Positions 5,194-13,780 of a stretch of 15,855 bases of DNA are shown here, piece by piece. Numbering within the stretch: position 1 is the first letter of the stretch; each line of letters opens with the position of its first letter. Below the pieces are notes generated by a model. It did not search any database. It had not been told where the DNA came from and saw only the letters and a list, made by a program, of their open reading frames with translations. The translations under genes were made by a program, and so were the position numbers. The DNA is from Ruminococcus difficilis (lineage in GTDB: Bacteria; Bacillota_A; Clostridia; Oscillospirales; Acutalibacteraceae), in assembly GCF_016680995.1 (NCBI RefSeq), contig NZ_JAEQMG010000055.1:1-15855 (forward strand), read 5' to 3'.

Positions 5194-6969
5194 TTAGTAT
5201 GCCGGAGCGCCGTAGCCCTTTATCTCATAATAACCGATAGGATATGAGTTTTCCTGACAGGCGTCGCTTGAATTGCCTTCGATGGTGTAAACTCTACCGC
5301 CTTCGACTTTCTCGACGATTCCTGTGTGATCGCCGCCTCCGTCAAGACCGTCATATGCCCAATCGAAGAATATTATCATTCCTGCCTGCGGTTCTTCGTC
5401 CTTGTCAAGCCACTGACCTTTCGCCTTGAACCAATCAGCGCCGTCATCGACGACGGAATACTTCGGAATGATACCGGCCTCGATATAGCCACACTCATTG
5501 GCGCACCAACTGACGAAACAGCAGCACCACTCGACACGGGAGCTAAAGCCGTACCAAGACCAATAAGGCTGTCCGCCGACATTGCCGAGCTGTTCCTGCG
5601 CTACCTTGACAATATCGCTGTTCGCGCCGCCTGATATACCGTGCAGCACATCAAGCCAAAGGACATTGTTCTTGTCCTCCAACAGCGCACGGCACATTTT
5701 CTTTTGTTCGGCAGTAAACGATTTCTTATCCATCATCGTGTCAAGGTCGAGGTGCGAGGTCGTGATATACAAGTAGGTTTTAGTGACGTTCTTTTCTTTC
5801 TTGACCTTCTTGCCTTTTTCCGTGACCTCGACAAGCTCCTTCTCGGTTTTCTTCTCTGTACGGGATTCAACAGAGTTCATTTCCCAAAACAGTTTGCGGA
5901 GATCTTCTTTCTTGCCTTCGTCCATCGTAGCAACCTCAACAGGTTCGTCGGGATTGGCAGGATTGGTGTCTGCCATATTCTTCCAGACTGCATAGACGGC
6001 GATGACCTCTTTCCAAGCCGCGCGCGTACCTGACGTTTCGAGCTTGTCATAGGTGTGACTACTTTTTATATCTTCAATCTTCTGCGTGTATTCGGCGTTG
6101 ATTTCCTCAACAGCCGTCCGCATTGTGATACCTGTGCCTGAATCCTCGCCGGACGCGAACACGCCGAAAACGGAACAGAGGATCAATGCTATCAGGCAGA
6201 TTACAATGATGATAACAACAGCTACCCAACCGCCTGCGGCAATAGCGGATGCCAATGCCTTGATAGCGGCTATAATCGCCTTGATGATTTTGATAAGGAG
6301 CTGAACGGCAGCCTTTGCCGCCTTAACCGCAGCTTTAGCGGCCGCTTTCGCCGCCTGAGCTGCTTTCTGTGCCGCCTTTGCCGTAGCCTTCGCCGTTTTT
6401 TGCGCAGCCTTCGCCGCGTGTTTTGAGGTTTTGATAGCCGCTTTTGACGTTTTCTCGGCGGTTTTAATGGAAGTCTTGGCGGTCTTGACCGTTCCTTTCT
6501 GAGCCGTCTTGATGGTCGCTTTTCCTGCGGATCGGGCTGATTGCTTGATTGATTTTGAAGCAGATTGTTCTACCGTGCGAATACTTCTCCGCCCCGCGCT
6601 GTTTGCAGCCCTGGCGGATTTTTCAGCGGACTTTTTCGCCATATCCTTAGACGCTTGCTGTGCAGTATTCTCAACTCTGTTTTTTACTCTGTCCTCAATC
6701 TTGCGCTCAACCTTGTCCTTGACCTTATCAGCGCCTTTCCTGACCGCTTTTTTGGTCTGGTGGGCAGCTTCTTCTACGGTGCGTTTGGTGCCGGATTCCA
6801 TTCTGTCGGATGCGTACTCGGCGGCGTTATGCTCCTCGGCTTCAACAGAATGCTCGGCTGAATCCTTCGTCTGGATATAAGCCGACTTCATACGGGCAGA
6901 GGCGACCTTTGCTCTGTCAAGCGTTTTGATCGTGCCTTTGAACGTATCTCTTGTTTTAATATCAGGCAT
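5194..6969 (-). CDS. Membrane-anchored CHAP-domain peptidoglycan hydrolase of the transfer system (CD1108-like)
   Basis: A 591-residue protein. Residues 1-222 are highly basic and helical, with a Lys/Ala-rich run (140-222). A transmembrane segment spans about 246-272 ([20 protein letters not shown]). An extracellular coiled stalk follows (about 275-450), then a C-terminal CHAP domain (about 455-591). CHAP signatures are [14 protein letters not shown] (catalytic Cys among 482-484), [15 protein letters not shown] (His548) and YTIEGNSS (Glu564/Asn566). CHAP enzymes cut the peptide part of peptidoglycan; in Gram-positive conjugation this opens the wall for the channel. It matches the wall hydrolase that follows VirB4 in Tn1549/CTn-like elements. 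The start at 6969 lies 8 bases after the sortase stop. The N-terminal basic tail is unusual. The substrate bond is unknown. Confidence 0.9.
   Translation of the reverse strand: MPDIKTRDTFKGTIKTLDRAKVASARMKSAYIQTKDSAEHSVEAEEHNAAEYASDRMESGTKRTVEEAAHQTKKAVRKGADKVKDKVERKIEDRVKNRVENTAQQASKDMAKKSAEKSARAANSAGRRSIRTVEQSASKSIKQSARSAGKATIKTAQKGTVKTAKTSIKTAEKTSKAAIKTSKHAAKAAQKTAKATAKAAQKAAQAAKAAAKAAVKAAKAAVQLLIKIIKAIIAAIKALASAIAAGGWVAVVIIIVICLIALILCSVFGVFASGEDSGTGITMRTAVEEINAEYTQKIEDIKSSHTYDKLETSGTRAAWKEVIAVYAVWKNMADTNPANPDEPVEVATMDEGKKEDLRKLFWEMNSVESRTEKKTEKELVEVTEKGKKVKKEKNVTKTYLYITTSHLDLDTMMDKKSFTAEQKKMCRALLEDKNNVLWLDVLHGISGGANSDIVKVAQEQLGNVGGQPYWSWYGFSSRVEWCCCFVSWCANECGYIEAGIIPKYSVVDDGADWFKAKGQWLDKDEEPQAGMIIFFDWAYDGLDGGGDHTGIVEKVEGGRVYTIEGNSSDACQENSYPIGYYEIKGYGAPAY
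6304..6552 (-). repeat. Degenerate Lys/Ala heptad-like coding repeat
   Basis: Codes for residues 140-222 of the CHAP protein: reiterated KTAxK and [17 protein letters not shown] units, in DNA reiterated gcc/ttt-rich words. It resembles the histone H1 C-terminal tail in composition. It is low complexity and prone to slippage. Confidence 0.8.
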
Positions 6970-6977
6970 TCAATCGC

Positions 6978-7799
6978 CTACTTCCTTTTCGCTACAACTA
7001 CAAGTCTGCCGTTATCGTGGGTATATTCACAGGTAGCAAGCGTGAGGAGTTTGTCGCCGTACTTTGCGGAAACGCCTGTTTCATAGAAAGACAATGCCTT
7101 GCACTTTGCAACAAAGGTGGAAAAGTGGTCGGGATCATAGGAATTGACAAACTCATAAAACTTAAATGAGTTCTTATCGTCCTGATCGACAGGGATGGCA
7201 AAGACAGCGAGAATATCATAGTCGGCTTTTCTGTCAAGCGTATCAAAGCTGATTGTCTTATGGGACGACCAAAAGTCCTTGCTTCTGAACAGCTCCAGAT
7301 TAGCGAACATTGAGCCGTCGTTCATATGGTGAGCATAGACGATAACATTGTCCGAAGGCGTTTTGACATCGCAATTCGCCTGAACATAAGGGCAGCCGTA
7401 AACTGACTGATTTTTATAGAAATCGTGGTCAAGATAGTAGTCGGGATTGCTCTTTGTCTGCATAACAGGATAGTTGATATTGGTATCGTTTATCTTTATC
7501 CATCCTACCATATCGGGATTTGCGCTCGCGTTCATCGTTGTCGTGTAGTTCTGATAGTTTCCGCCTGCGCTGCCTGTGCCGCTGTTGCCGCCGACGGTGT
7601 TATCCGTATAAGGATTGACAGCCGCTTCTGTCGCTGAAACGGCTGTGCTGTCCTCCGTAGCCGCGACTTCTGCGGCTACGGTTTCATAGGTTTTCTTATT
7701 ATCTTCGGATTCCATCTTGTTCTTGATATGAAAATAGGTGCTAACGCCGCAAACGGCGACAAGCAGTACAATCATACCAATCAAAAGTTTCTTGCTCAT
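6978..7799 (-). CDS. srtB: Class B sortase
   Basis: A 273-residue membrane-anchored transpeptidase: an N-terminal signal anchor (KKLLIGMIVLLVAVCGVSTY, residues 3-22), a Thr/Ala/Gly-rich linker (about 40-90), then the sortase barrel from DMVGWIKINDTNINYPVMQ. The active site is complete: His157 in VIVYAHHMNDGSMF, Cys257 in LLTLATCEYTH and Arg265 in NGRLVVV. The TLATC-x7-R pattern and the long insertion before the Cys mark class B. It acts on the outer face, cutting a sorting signal and linking the protein to the wall or another acceptor. It sits between virB4 and the CHAP gene in the transfer operon, so it probably anchors a surface protein of the element, but no LPxTG- or NPQTN-like substrate is visible in this window. 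Confidence 0.93.
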   Translation of the reverse strand: MSKKLLIGMIVLLVAVCGVSTYFHIKNKMESEDNKKTYETVAAEVAATEDSTAVSATEAAVNPYTDNTVGGNSGTGSAGGNYQNYTTTMNASANPDMVGWIKINDTNINYPVMQTKSNPDYYLDHDFYKNQSVYGCPYVQANCDVKTPSDNVIVYAHHMNDGSMFANLELFRSKDFWSSHKTISFDTLDRKADYDILAVFAIPVDQDDKNSFKFYEFVNSYDPDHFSTFVAKCKALSFYETGVSAKYGDKLLTLATCEYTHDNGRLVVVAKRK

Positions 7800-7817
7800 A
7801 GGGCTGTATCCTTTCTT

Positions 7818-10148
7818 TTAGGCTACCGAAGATTCACCGGGCTTGGTGGTCATCAAACGGTAGAGCTTGGTATCTGTGGGGAATTTGTTTGCAAACGGAA
7901 CAAGCGCGCTGCCGACCTTAATCAAGCCGTGTCCAGCTTCGGAGTTCGTGATATAGGAAAGCTGTAACTCGGAAATATTCAGCAAGTGCGCAAGCTCATC
8001 TCTGTCAGTCGATGCCTGATTGAGCATTACGATAAACTCAGAGTTTGCAAGCATAGTACGGGCAGTATGGCTCTGTAACAGATCTTCGACGTTCTGCGTG
8101 ATTCCCGTCGCAACCGCGCCGTACTTGCGGACGCGCTTCCAGAGGGTGAACAAGAAATTTGCGGAGTATTCGTGTTGGAACAGCAGATAGATCTCGTCGA
8201 TAAAGATATAGGTTTCCTTGCCCTTTGCTCTGTTCTCGGTAATGCGGTTGAGGATACTGTCCATAACGACCAACATACCGAACGACATCAGGTGCTTGCC
8301 GAGGTCGAGAATATCGTAACAAATCAGGCTGTTTTCGGTATCAACATTTGTTTCCTTTGCAAAGGTGTTCATTGAGCCTTCGATATACAACTCAATATCG
8401 AGCGCAATATCGTGAGCCTCCGGCTCAGGCTGTCTTAACAGTTCCTCACGGAAATCCTTTAAGGTCGGCACCTTGCCCGTGTAGTTGTTTTGCAGATAGC
8501 TCCGATAAACATTAGCAGTACAACGGTCGATGATAGACTTCTCTTTCGCGCCGATGGGAACAAACTGCTCGCACAGCGACATAAGGAATTCCGATTTGAG
8601 GGTGATCGGGTTTCCGTCCTCACCGTAGTCCTTCGACATATCCATAGCGTTGATATGGTTGTCAGAGGTTGCCGAAAGATTGATGACTTCGCCGCCCAAC
8701 GCGCGGACAAGCGCGCCGTATTCTCTCTCAGGATCAATGATGATAATATCCGCATTGGTCGCAAGCCGCAGATTGGTAATATCGCTCTTGGCAAAGAACG
8801 ATTTACCGCCGCCCGAAACGCCGAGAACAAAAGCGTTGCCGTTAAGGAGCTGCTTACGGTTAGCGATAATCATATTTTTCGATACAACATTCTGACCGTA
8901 GTAAATGCCCTTTTCGTGGAATACTTCTTCCGCACGGAACGGCATCAGAACAGAAAGAGATTCGGTTGTGAGGGTACGCAAGGAATCAATCTTGCGAACG
9001 CCGAACGGGAGCGCGGTGTTCAGACCGTCCATCTGCTGATACTTCAAAACTGCAAACTGACAAAGGTGCTTTCTCGCTGTCGTGAGAAGTTCGTCGGTAT
9101 CGTTGTCGAGCTGCTCTTTGGTGTCTGCCGTGTGTACCAATGTCAGAACAGCGAACATCATACGCTGATCGCGCGTTGTCAAATCGTCGAGAAACTCCTT
9201 CATCTCGGTTCTCTGCTGTTCCATATCATAAGGAATGGTAGCCGAGAAATTGTTGTTGGAGTTCTGCCTGCGCTGCCAATTCGTTATATTGGTTTCGACA
9301 CCGAGTAAACGGCTCTCGGCTTCACGGACAGCTTCATCCGTTGGAACAGGGATAACGTCAATCGACATCATCATATTGCGGTTAAGCTCCGTGATCTCGG
9401 AAATCATACTGTCCTTGATATAAGAAGCGTAATCGCGCAGGAACATCACTCTGCCGTATCTGTCGCCGATTTTGAAATAGTCCTTTTTGAATTCCATTGT
9501 ATCGGGGCAGATATAGTCCTTGAAGCTGTGTCCCTTCTTGCGGTTTTCTTTGATATTGAAATGGAACGCGCTTTCTTCGCCGACGCGGTAAAAGTCGTGA
9601 ATAACGCGCAGGCGCTCCGTCGCGTCAAGCTCTACACATTGACTGCCGAGCTTTTTCAGAATAGTTCTGAAATCATTACAAATGCGAGTAAAGTAGTTGC
9701 GCGCGTCCTCGATATTCTTCTTGCAGACAGATACCGTAATATATTTGTCCTGTACCATAGAATTTGAGCTTGTCGCCTTCTCAAGCAGCATTTCGTTGTA
9801 TTCCTTACGGTAAACATCAAGCTCATCGCCCCTGAGAGGGATAAGGATAGACCGTTCAAAATCCACACGATTCAGTCTGCGGTTGTTGATAGTGACCTTT
9901 GTTGTCGCGCCGCTGTCAAAGCTGTTGAGCAGTTCGGAGTATGCAAGAAACATCTCCTTCTTATCCTCGTTGCTTGCAACGGCATAGTTAATATCGGTAA
10001 ATTTGAAGGTTTTTGTAAACTTGTCCTTACCGACGCGGAAAATACCATCGTCATAAATGGCAGTAATCGGAATAACATCCTGAACACCTTTCGGCACAAC
10101 AAATCTTTCCTTGTCCTGCCTGAAGATGTTGCGAAGCGTTTTAATCAT
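7818..10148 (-). CDS. virB4: VirB4-type conjugation ATPase (CD1110-like)
   Basis: A 776-residue cytoplasmic/peripheral ATPase that powers assembly and substrate transfer in the type IV secretion channel. The N-terminal half (about 1-400) is the VirB4/CagE_TrbE_VirB domain, ending in PFRAEEVFHEKGIYYGQNVV. The ATPase core has Walker A GVSGGGKS (443-450), the IIIIDPEREYGALV strand (about 468-482), Walker B TYIFIDEIYLLF (about 646-657) and the TGITQNVEDLL motif near 700. Length is normal for the family. It overlaps the PrgI stop by 4 bases (ATGA), with aaaggagg upstream, so the two are translationally coupled. Sequence and context agree with Gram-positive ICE VirB4 homologues of the Tn1549/CTn type. 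No broken motif is seen. Confidence 0.96.
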   Translation of the reverse strand: MIKTLRNIFRQDKERFVVPKGVQDVIPITAIYDDGIFRVGKDKFTKTFKFTDINYAVASNEDKKEMFLAYSELLNSFDSGATTKVTINNRRLNRVDFERSILIPLRGDELDVYRKEYNEMLLEKATSSNSMVQDKYITVSVCKKNIEDARNYFTRICNDFRTILKKLGSQCVELDATERLRVIHDFYRVGEESAFHFNIKENRKKGHSFKDYICPDTMEFKKDYFKIGDRYGRVMFLRDYASYIKDSMISEITELNRNMMMSIDVIPVPTDEAVREAESRLLGVETNITNWQRRQNSNNNFSATIPYDMEQQRTEMKEFLDDLTTRDQRMMFAVLTLVHTADTKEQLDNDTDELLTTARKHLCQFAVLKYQQMDGLNTALPFGVRKIDSLRTLTTESLSVLMPFRAEEVFHEKGIYYGQNVVSKNMIIANRKQLLNGNAFVLGVSGGGKSFFAKSDITNLRLATNADIIIIDPEREYGALVRALGGEVINLSATSDNHINAMDMSKDYGEDGNPITLKSEFLMSLCEQFVPIGAKEKSIIDRCTANVYRSYLQNNYTGKVPTLKDFREELLRQPEPEAHDIALDIELYIEGSMNTFAKETNVDTENSLICYDILDLGKHLMSFGMLVVMDSILNRITENRAKGKETYIFIDEIYLLFQHEYSANFLFTLWKRVRKYGAVATGITQNVEDLLQSHTARTMLANSEFIVMLNQASTDRDELAHLLNISELQLSYITNSEAGHGLIKVGSALVPFANKFPTDTKLYRLMTTKPGESSVA

Positions 10149-10504
10149 CGGCTTTTTTCCTCCTTTTGCTTTTTCTCAATGCTTGGCTTCATAATTTCAT
10201 AGTAGGTGTTGGTAGAATGAAATGTCAGTTTCTTCGGAATTAAAAACTCCGACTTAAACCAAGCAATTACGAATTGTTCAGCGGTCATACCGTTGTACTT
10301 CACAAAGCCCAGCGCAGCAAACGGAGCTGCAGCGAGAATACAGATCCAAGAAGTCGTTTCCGTTCCCAACATAGGCTTCAAAAGGAAGAAACCAGCTACC
10401 GCTACCGCAAGCGCGCAGGCAGAAAAAATGATCTGTCGAAGTGACAGACCAAAAAATACCGCTTCCGTGTACTCACGGATTTCTCTGTTTATTTTTACTT
10501 CCAT
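10145..10504 (-). CDS. PrgI family protein (VirB3-like membrane protein)
   Basis: A 119-residue inner-membrane protein with the PrgI layout: a short N-terminal MEVKINREIREYTEAVFFGL with the conserved E/F pattern, LRQ before transmembrane helix 1 (about 24-43), a tight turn, helix 2 (about 51-68), then a basic cytoplasmic tail (FLIPKKLTFHSTNTYYE). In Gram-positive T4SS, PrgI is the VirB3 counterpart and always precedes VirB4, as here, with a 4-base ATGA overlap. The ATG has aaaggag 9 bases upstream. It is thought to anchor VirB4 to the membrane channel. Confidence 0.92.
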   Translation of the reverse strand: MEVKINREIREYTEAVFFGLSLRQIIFSACALAVAVAGFFLLKPMLGTETTSWICILAAAPFAALGFVKYNGMTAEQFVIAWFKSEFLIPKKLTFHSTNTYYEIMKPSIEKKQKEEKSR

Positions 10505-10521
10505 TAAGCATTTCTCCTTTA

Positions 10522-11358
10522 TTAAAGTCCCATCATCTCACGGATGATTCTGTCGGACATTTTAACCGTACCGACCAATACAAGCATATTAAATAACAGC
10601 TCGCCGATATATGCCCATACCATTGTTACGGCAGAAGCGTCCTCTGCCACAACAGGCGGCGATGAAACAAACAGCGAAAAGATAATGCAAGCCAGTACGA
10701 TAACAGCGCCCTCTAAGCAAACGGCGCAATAGCTTTTCAAAAAGCTCTTGCCGACATTCTGCGTAGGCTCGCCTGCAAAGGTAGATAACGGAATCGGCGC
10801 AATCGCCGTGTACATATACAGCTTGAAAAATCTGCCGTACACGCTCATTATCATAATGAACGACATTACCGTGATGAACAGTCCGCCGATCAGCGTGACC
10901 GCCCATAACGGTATGCTCTCCCAAAAACCGCAGTTCTCAATCGCCGTTACCATCTTGTCAGGCAACACCGTATCGGTAGCCGATGCAACTCCTGATGAAG
11001 TCATAATCTGAGCGATAACGCTCTGGACGATTCCAAACAGAGTTGTCATCAGCTCCATTCCGCTTGTAATTAGAGCTTTCGCCAAAACAAAGCGGACAAA
11101 TAGCTTTACAGCGTGTTCGGGCTTTTTTACCTCTGCAAAACTGCCACAGGTTTTTACAACACCGATGACAAAGAACAGTACAAGCAATCCTGTTCCGATT
11201 GCCTGCATAGCGGTATTGACATTTGAGATAGCAGTCCAAATTCCGCCGCCCTTGAAGTTTTTTGGATCGGTCAGTATAAGCGACCATAGTTCGGTAACTT
11301 TCGCGTTCCAAGTGTCGAGCGCGTTTTGCAAATTGCCAACAACCCAATTATCGGACAT
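10522..11358 (-). CDS. VirB6/TrbL-like polytopic channel protein (CD1112-like)
   Basis: A 278-residue membrane protein with about five to six helices: roughly 50-70, 86-110, 151-174, 178-195, 212-232 and 247-265. Between helices 2 and 3 lies an external loop rich in Ser/Thr, and the motif LYMYTAIAPIPLSTFAGEPT follows helix 3. The APIPLSTFAGEP piece is characteristic of the conserved VirB6-like proteins of clostridial ICEs (from memory). The protein forms the inner-membrane part of the DNA channel. The ATG is preceded by aaggagg at 7 bases. It lies between the Maff2 gene and PrgI, the order seen in CTn elements. A strong stem-loop (11381-11410) precedes its ribosome site. Confidence 0.9.
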   Translation of the reverse strand: MSDNWVVGNLQNALDTWNAKVTELWSLILTDPKNFKGGGIWTAISNVNTAMQAIGTGLLVLFFVIGVVKTCGSFAEVKKPEHAVKLFVRFVLAKALITSGMELMTTLFGIVQSVIAQIMTSSGVASATDTVLPDKMVTAIENCGFWESIPLWAVTLIGGLFITVMSFIMIMSVYGRFFKLYMYTAIAPIPLSTFAGEPTQNVGKSFLKSYCAVCLEGAVIVLACIIFSLFVSSPPVVAEDASAVTMVWAYIGELLFNMLVLVGTVKMSDRIIREMMGL

Positions 11359-11380
11359 TAAAGCACCTCCTTAATAGTTT

Positions 11381-11410
11381 GAGGTATGGCCGCAAAAGCA
11401 GCCATACCTC
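11381..11410 (-). promoter_or_regulatory. Perfect stem-loop in the maff2-virB6 junction
   Basis: GAGGTATGGC (11381-11390) pairs perfectly with GCCATACCTC (11401-11410). As minus-strand RNA the stem extends inward to 13 bp, including a U.G wobble, with a UUUU loop. It lies 8 bases past the Maff2 stop and about 15 bases before the VirB6 ribosome site. No T run follows on the minus strand, so it is more likely an mRNA stabiliser or processing element than a terminator. Confidence 0.8.
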
Positions 11411-11418
11411 TTGTCTGT

Positions 11419-11772
11419 TTAAGAGCCGATAATGAGATTGAGGATTTCCTTTGCAAAGGTGATGATTACGCCGCCTGCAAGGGTTAAAAAGCCGTTAGCT
11501 CTCTGCGACGGATCGTGTGATTTAAGCGAAAGACCGATCTGTACGATACCAAAGCCGGTCAGGATCAGACCAATCGCGCGGATAAGTCCAAAGATAAAGG
11601 TGGAAAGGTTGTTGATTGCGGAAAGTGCATCATTACCAGCCGCAAACGCGGTTACGGAAAAGCAGCACACGGCAAGCATTACGGCGATTACAACAGCGCA
11701 GTAAACACGAAAGCCTGTTTTGACCTTGCCCTTCATCGGCAGACGGTTAGAATTCTTTTTAGAAAATCTCAT
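11419..11772 (-). CDS. Maff2 family mobile-element membrane protein (pilin-like)
   Basis: A 117-residue protein: a basic N-terminus (residues 1-22, RFSKKNSNRLPMKGKVK), a hydrophobic signal segment (about 23-43) ending in SVTAFA-AGND, a likely signal peptidase site near residue 44, then two hydrophobic helices (about 55-80 and 94-115) joined by a short polar loop SLKSHDPSQRANG. This is the Maff2 layout and resembles VirB2-type pilins, which also have a long signal and two helices. The VirB2 comparison is structural inference. The start at 11772 follows caggag located in the last codons of virD4. The mature chain is about 73 residues. A strong hairpin directly after the gene may raise its mRNA level over the rest of the operon, as expected for a pilin. 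Confidence 0.88.
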   Translation of the reverse strand: MRFSKKNSNRLPMKGKVKTGFRVYCAVVIAVMLAVCCFSVTAFAAGNDALSAINNLSTFIFGLIRAIGLILTGFGIVQIGLSLKSHDPSQRANGFLTLAGGVIITFAKEILNLIIGS

Positions 11773-11778
11773 TGTTAA

Positions 11779-13581
11779 TTACTCCTGTTCTTTTAATAAT
11801 TCTTCTTCAAGCTCCTCGCTTGATTTGAGTTCATAGCTTGTTTCAAATGATTCTGATTTTTCAAGCCAAGATACATCAAAGCTCTCAAGCTGAATAGATG
11901 CGACATCATCTTTAACCTCGCCGTGACGGTAGAATCCTCCGCTGCCGTCGGCTGTCAGGTCAACATTGGGATGCTTCAATATATCGTATTTCAAGTCCTT
12001 TACAGGACGTTCACCTCTGATAAAGAGGATTGCATAGTCGTTATCAAGCAGTCTGACTTCATCGGGCGTCATCAGTTCTCTGCCGACAATCTGATAATTC
12101 GTTGAATAGTTACCACTGTGTCCGGTACTCTTGCCGTAAGTGTTGGTGTCGATAGTTTCTTTTCCGAGTAGCTCCGAAACATACTTATGCGTACTCTGTT
12201 CGTTGCCGCCGAGATAGAGAAATTCATCGCAGTTGCCGACAATACTTTCCCATTGCTTTTCAAACAACGCTTTGAGCTGTGCCAAGTTCTGCAAAATGAT
12301 ACTGACCGATACGCCGCGCGAGCGCATTGTCGCAAGGTCTTTGTCAAAATCATCGGGCAGTGAAACATTGGCAAATTCGTCCATCAGAAAATGGACGGGT
12401 ACGGGCAAGGCTCCCTTATAAACAAAGTCCGCGTCGTGAAAAAGCTGTTGAAACAACTGCGTATAGAGAATGGATACCAAGAAATTAAAACTTGAATCGT
12501 TGTCGGGAATAAGCGCAAATAAAGCAGTCTTTTTCTTTCCTAACAGCGATAAATCCATTTCATCTGTCGCAGTCAGCGCGGCGACACTGTCAAGGTTGAA
12601 TTTTTCAAGCCTTGCTATCAGCGTTATCTGTATAGATTTCAGCGTTTTAGCCGAGCCTGAGTGATAACCTTTGTAATACTTAACCGCGATGTGTTCGGGA
12701 TTGCGACATTCAAGCCGATGGAATAGAATATCCAGCGGCGTGTCATCGTTGCTGTCCTCATCCTCAATCGCTCCTGCTCTGAGCATTTCCATCACCATCG
12801 GGAAGTTTTGCTCCTCAACAGGCGCTTCGTGATGAAGATAACACATCAAGGCGGTCAACAGCATTGAAGCGGATGTGTCCCAAAAGGGATCGTTGCTCTG
12901 CGAGCCTTTCGGTGTAGTAGCTTTGAAAAGGTTTGTGACCAGCTTTTGAATATCGTTATCGTTCTGGATATACACGAATGGATTGTAGCAGTGACTTCGC
13001 TCCATATTGAGTAAGTCAAGCACTCGGATTTCATAGCCTTCCGCTTCAAGCAAGTTGCCCGTATCTCTCAAAATCTCTCCCTTAGGATCGAGGATAACGA
13101 ATGACGTATTGCATTGCATCAGGTTTGGCTTACAGTAAAACCTTGTTTTACCCGCGCCGGAGCCGCCGCATACAAGCGTATTGAGATTGCGCCTATGCCT
13201 TTTGGCATTCAAGCCGATACGCACATTCTGCGTCATCAGCTTATTCTTGAATTCGTTTCGCTGGCGATATTTCTTGTTGATCTTCTCGGCTTCGCCCCAC
13301 TTAGCAGAGCCGTGTTCCTCACCGTGACGGTAGTTCCTCCGTGTGGAAAGATAAATACCGATACCAACAAGATAGGCGGCAAGAAAAAGGAGGACAGTTT
13401 TTAGGCTGTCCTCACATAACTTGATATTCAACGGATTTTCAAAGGCTTTCGAGATAGAGGATAACATCTCAACAAGTCCGCCCTTCGCATAAGGAGCGAC
13501 ACACAGCGCAATCCAAACGACAGGGACGATACCTGTTACCGATAAAATCAGAATGGTCTTTTTGTCGTTACCTCGCATCAT
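11779..13581 (-). CDS. virD4: VirD4-type coupling protein (T4CP, CD1115-like)
   Basis: A 600-residue membrane-anchored ATPase that brings the relaxase-DNA complex to the secretion channel. Two N-terminal transmembrane helices lie at about 9-30 and 61-80, followed by the conserved HGSAKWGEAEKI lead-in (about 90-101). Walker A is GGSGAGKT (139-146). FVILDPKGEILRDTG (161-175) and NPFVYIQNDNDIQKLV follow. Walker B is HFLMDEFANV (397-406), and SIILQNLAQLKALF and YLGGNE are further TraG/VirD4 signatures. Length is typical. The start (tandem ATG at 13576-13581) overlaps the end of the preceding small gene, and its ribosome site is weak, so translation is probably coupled. Neighbours match ICE T4SS operons. 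No defects are visible. Confidence 0.96.
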   Translation of the reverse strand: MMRGNDKKTILILSVTGIVPVVWIALCVAPYAKGGLVEMLSSISKAFENPLNIKLCEDSLKTVLLFLAAYLVGIGIYLSTRRNYRHGEEHGSAKWGEAEKINKKYRQRNEFKNKLMTQNVRIGLNAKRHRRNLNTLVCGGSGAGKTRFYCKPNLMQCNTSFVILDPKGEILRDTGNLLEAEGYEIRVLDLLNMERSHCYNPFVYIQNDNDIQKLVTNLFKATTPKGSQSNDPFWDTSASMLLTALMCYLHHEAPVEEQNFPMVMEMLRAGAIEDEDSNDDTPLDILFHRLECRNPEHIAVKYYKGYHSGSAKTLKSIQITLIARLEKFNLDSVAALTATDEMDLSLLGKKKTALFALIPDNDSSFNFLVSILYTQLFQQLFHDADFVYKGALPVPVHFLMDEFANVSLPDDFDKDLATMRSRGVSVSIILQNLAQLKALFEKQWESIVGNCDEFLYLGGNEQSTHKYVSELLGKETIDTNTYGKSTGHSGNYSTNYQIVGRELMTPDEVRLLDNDYAILFIRGERPVKDLKYDILKHPNVDLTADGSGGFYRHGEVKDDVASIQLESFDVSWLEKSESFETSYELKSSEELEEELLKEQE

Positions 13582-13765
13582 CTACGCTCTTTTCAACCAC
13601 CTTGAGCTTTTTCTGCGGCGCGTGTCCAACCTTTACAATCAGATCGTCCACCTCGTCGGTTGTGATGCCGCTCTCTATCAGCTCCGTTTTCAGAGTGTTA
13701 AGAGAACGAATGATGATACTATGCTCGTCATCATCGAGGTAGAGATGATAATGAGGCTCTTTCAC
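13568..13765 (-). CDS. Small conserved ICE protein (65 aa) of unknown function
   Basis: Begins KEPHYHLYLDDDEHSIIIRS after the GTG start and continues LNTLKTELIESGITTDEVDD LIVKVGHAPQKK. It is soluble and probably alpha/beta, without membrane segments. The GTG at 13765 is preferred over the GTG at 13774 because ggagg lies 8 bases before it. Short proteins with this HLYL...LKxELI...DxLIxKV pattern occur directly upstream of virD4 in many clostridial ICEs (from memory), but I know of no assigned role. The gene overlaps virD4 by 14 bases, so it probably couples VirD4 translation. A role as a coupling-protein partner is speculative. Confidence 0.75.
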   Translation of the reverse strand: MKEPHYHLYLDDDEHSIIIRSLNTLKTELIESGITTDEVDDLIVKVGHAPQKKLKVVEKSVDDAR

Positions 13766-13780
13766 AGAAAGCACCTCCGC

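Noticed and set aside
6304..6552. Possible short-repeat or CRISPR-like array
   Set aside because: Repeats have no fixed unit or unique spacers; they are codon-level reiterations of a Lys/Ala-rich protein segment.
5638..6880. Several plus-strand open frames opposite the CHAP gene
   Set aside because: They mirror the low-complexity Lys/Ala and acidic coding of the CHAP protein and show no independent coding signals.
8490..9308. Long plus-strand open frame (272 codons)
   Set aside because: Exactly antisense to the VirB4 gene, whose Walker motifs and ribosome site are clear. The plus frame has no ribosome site or recognisable domain and arises from codon bias.
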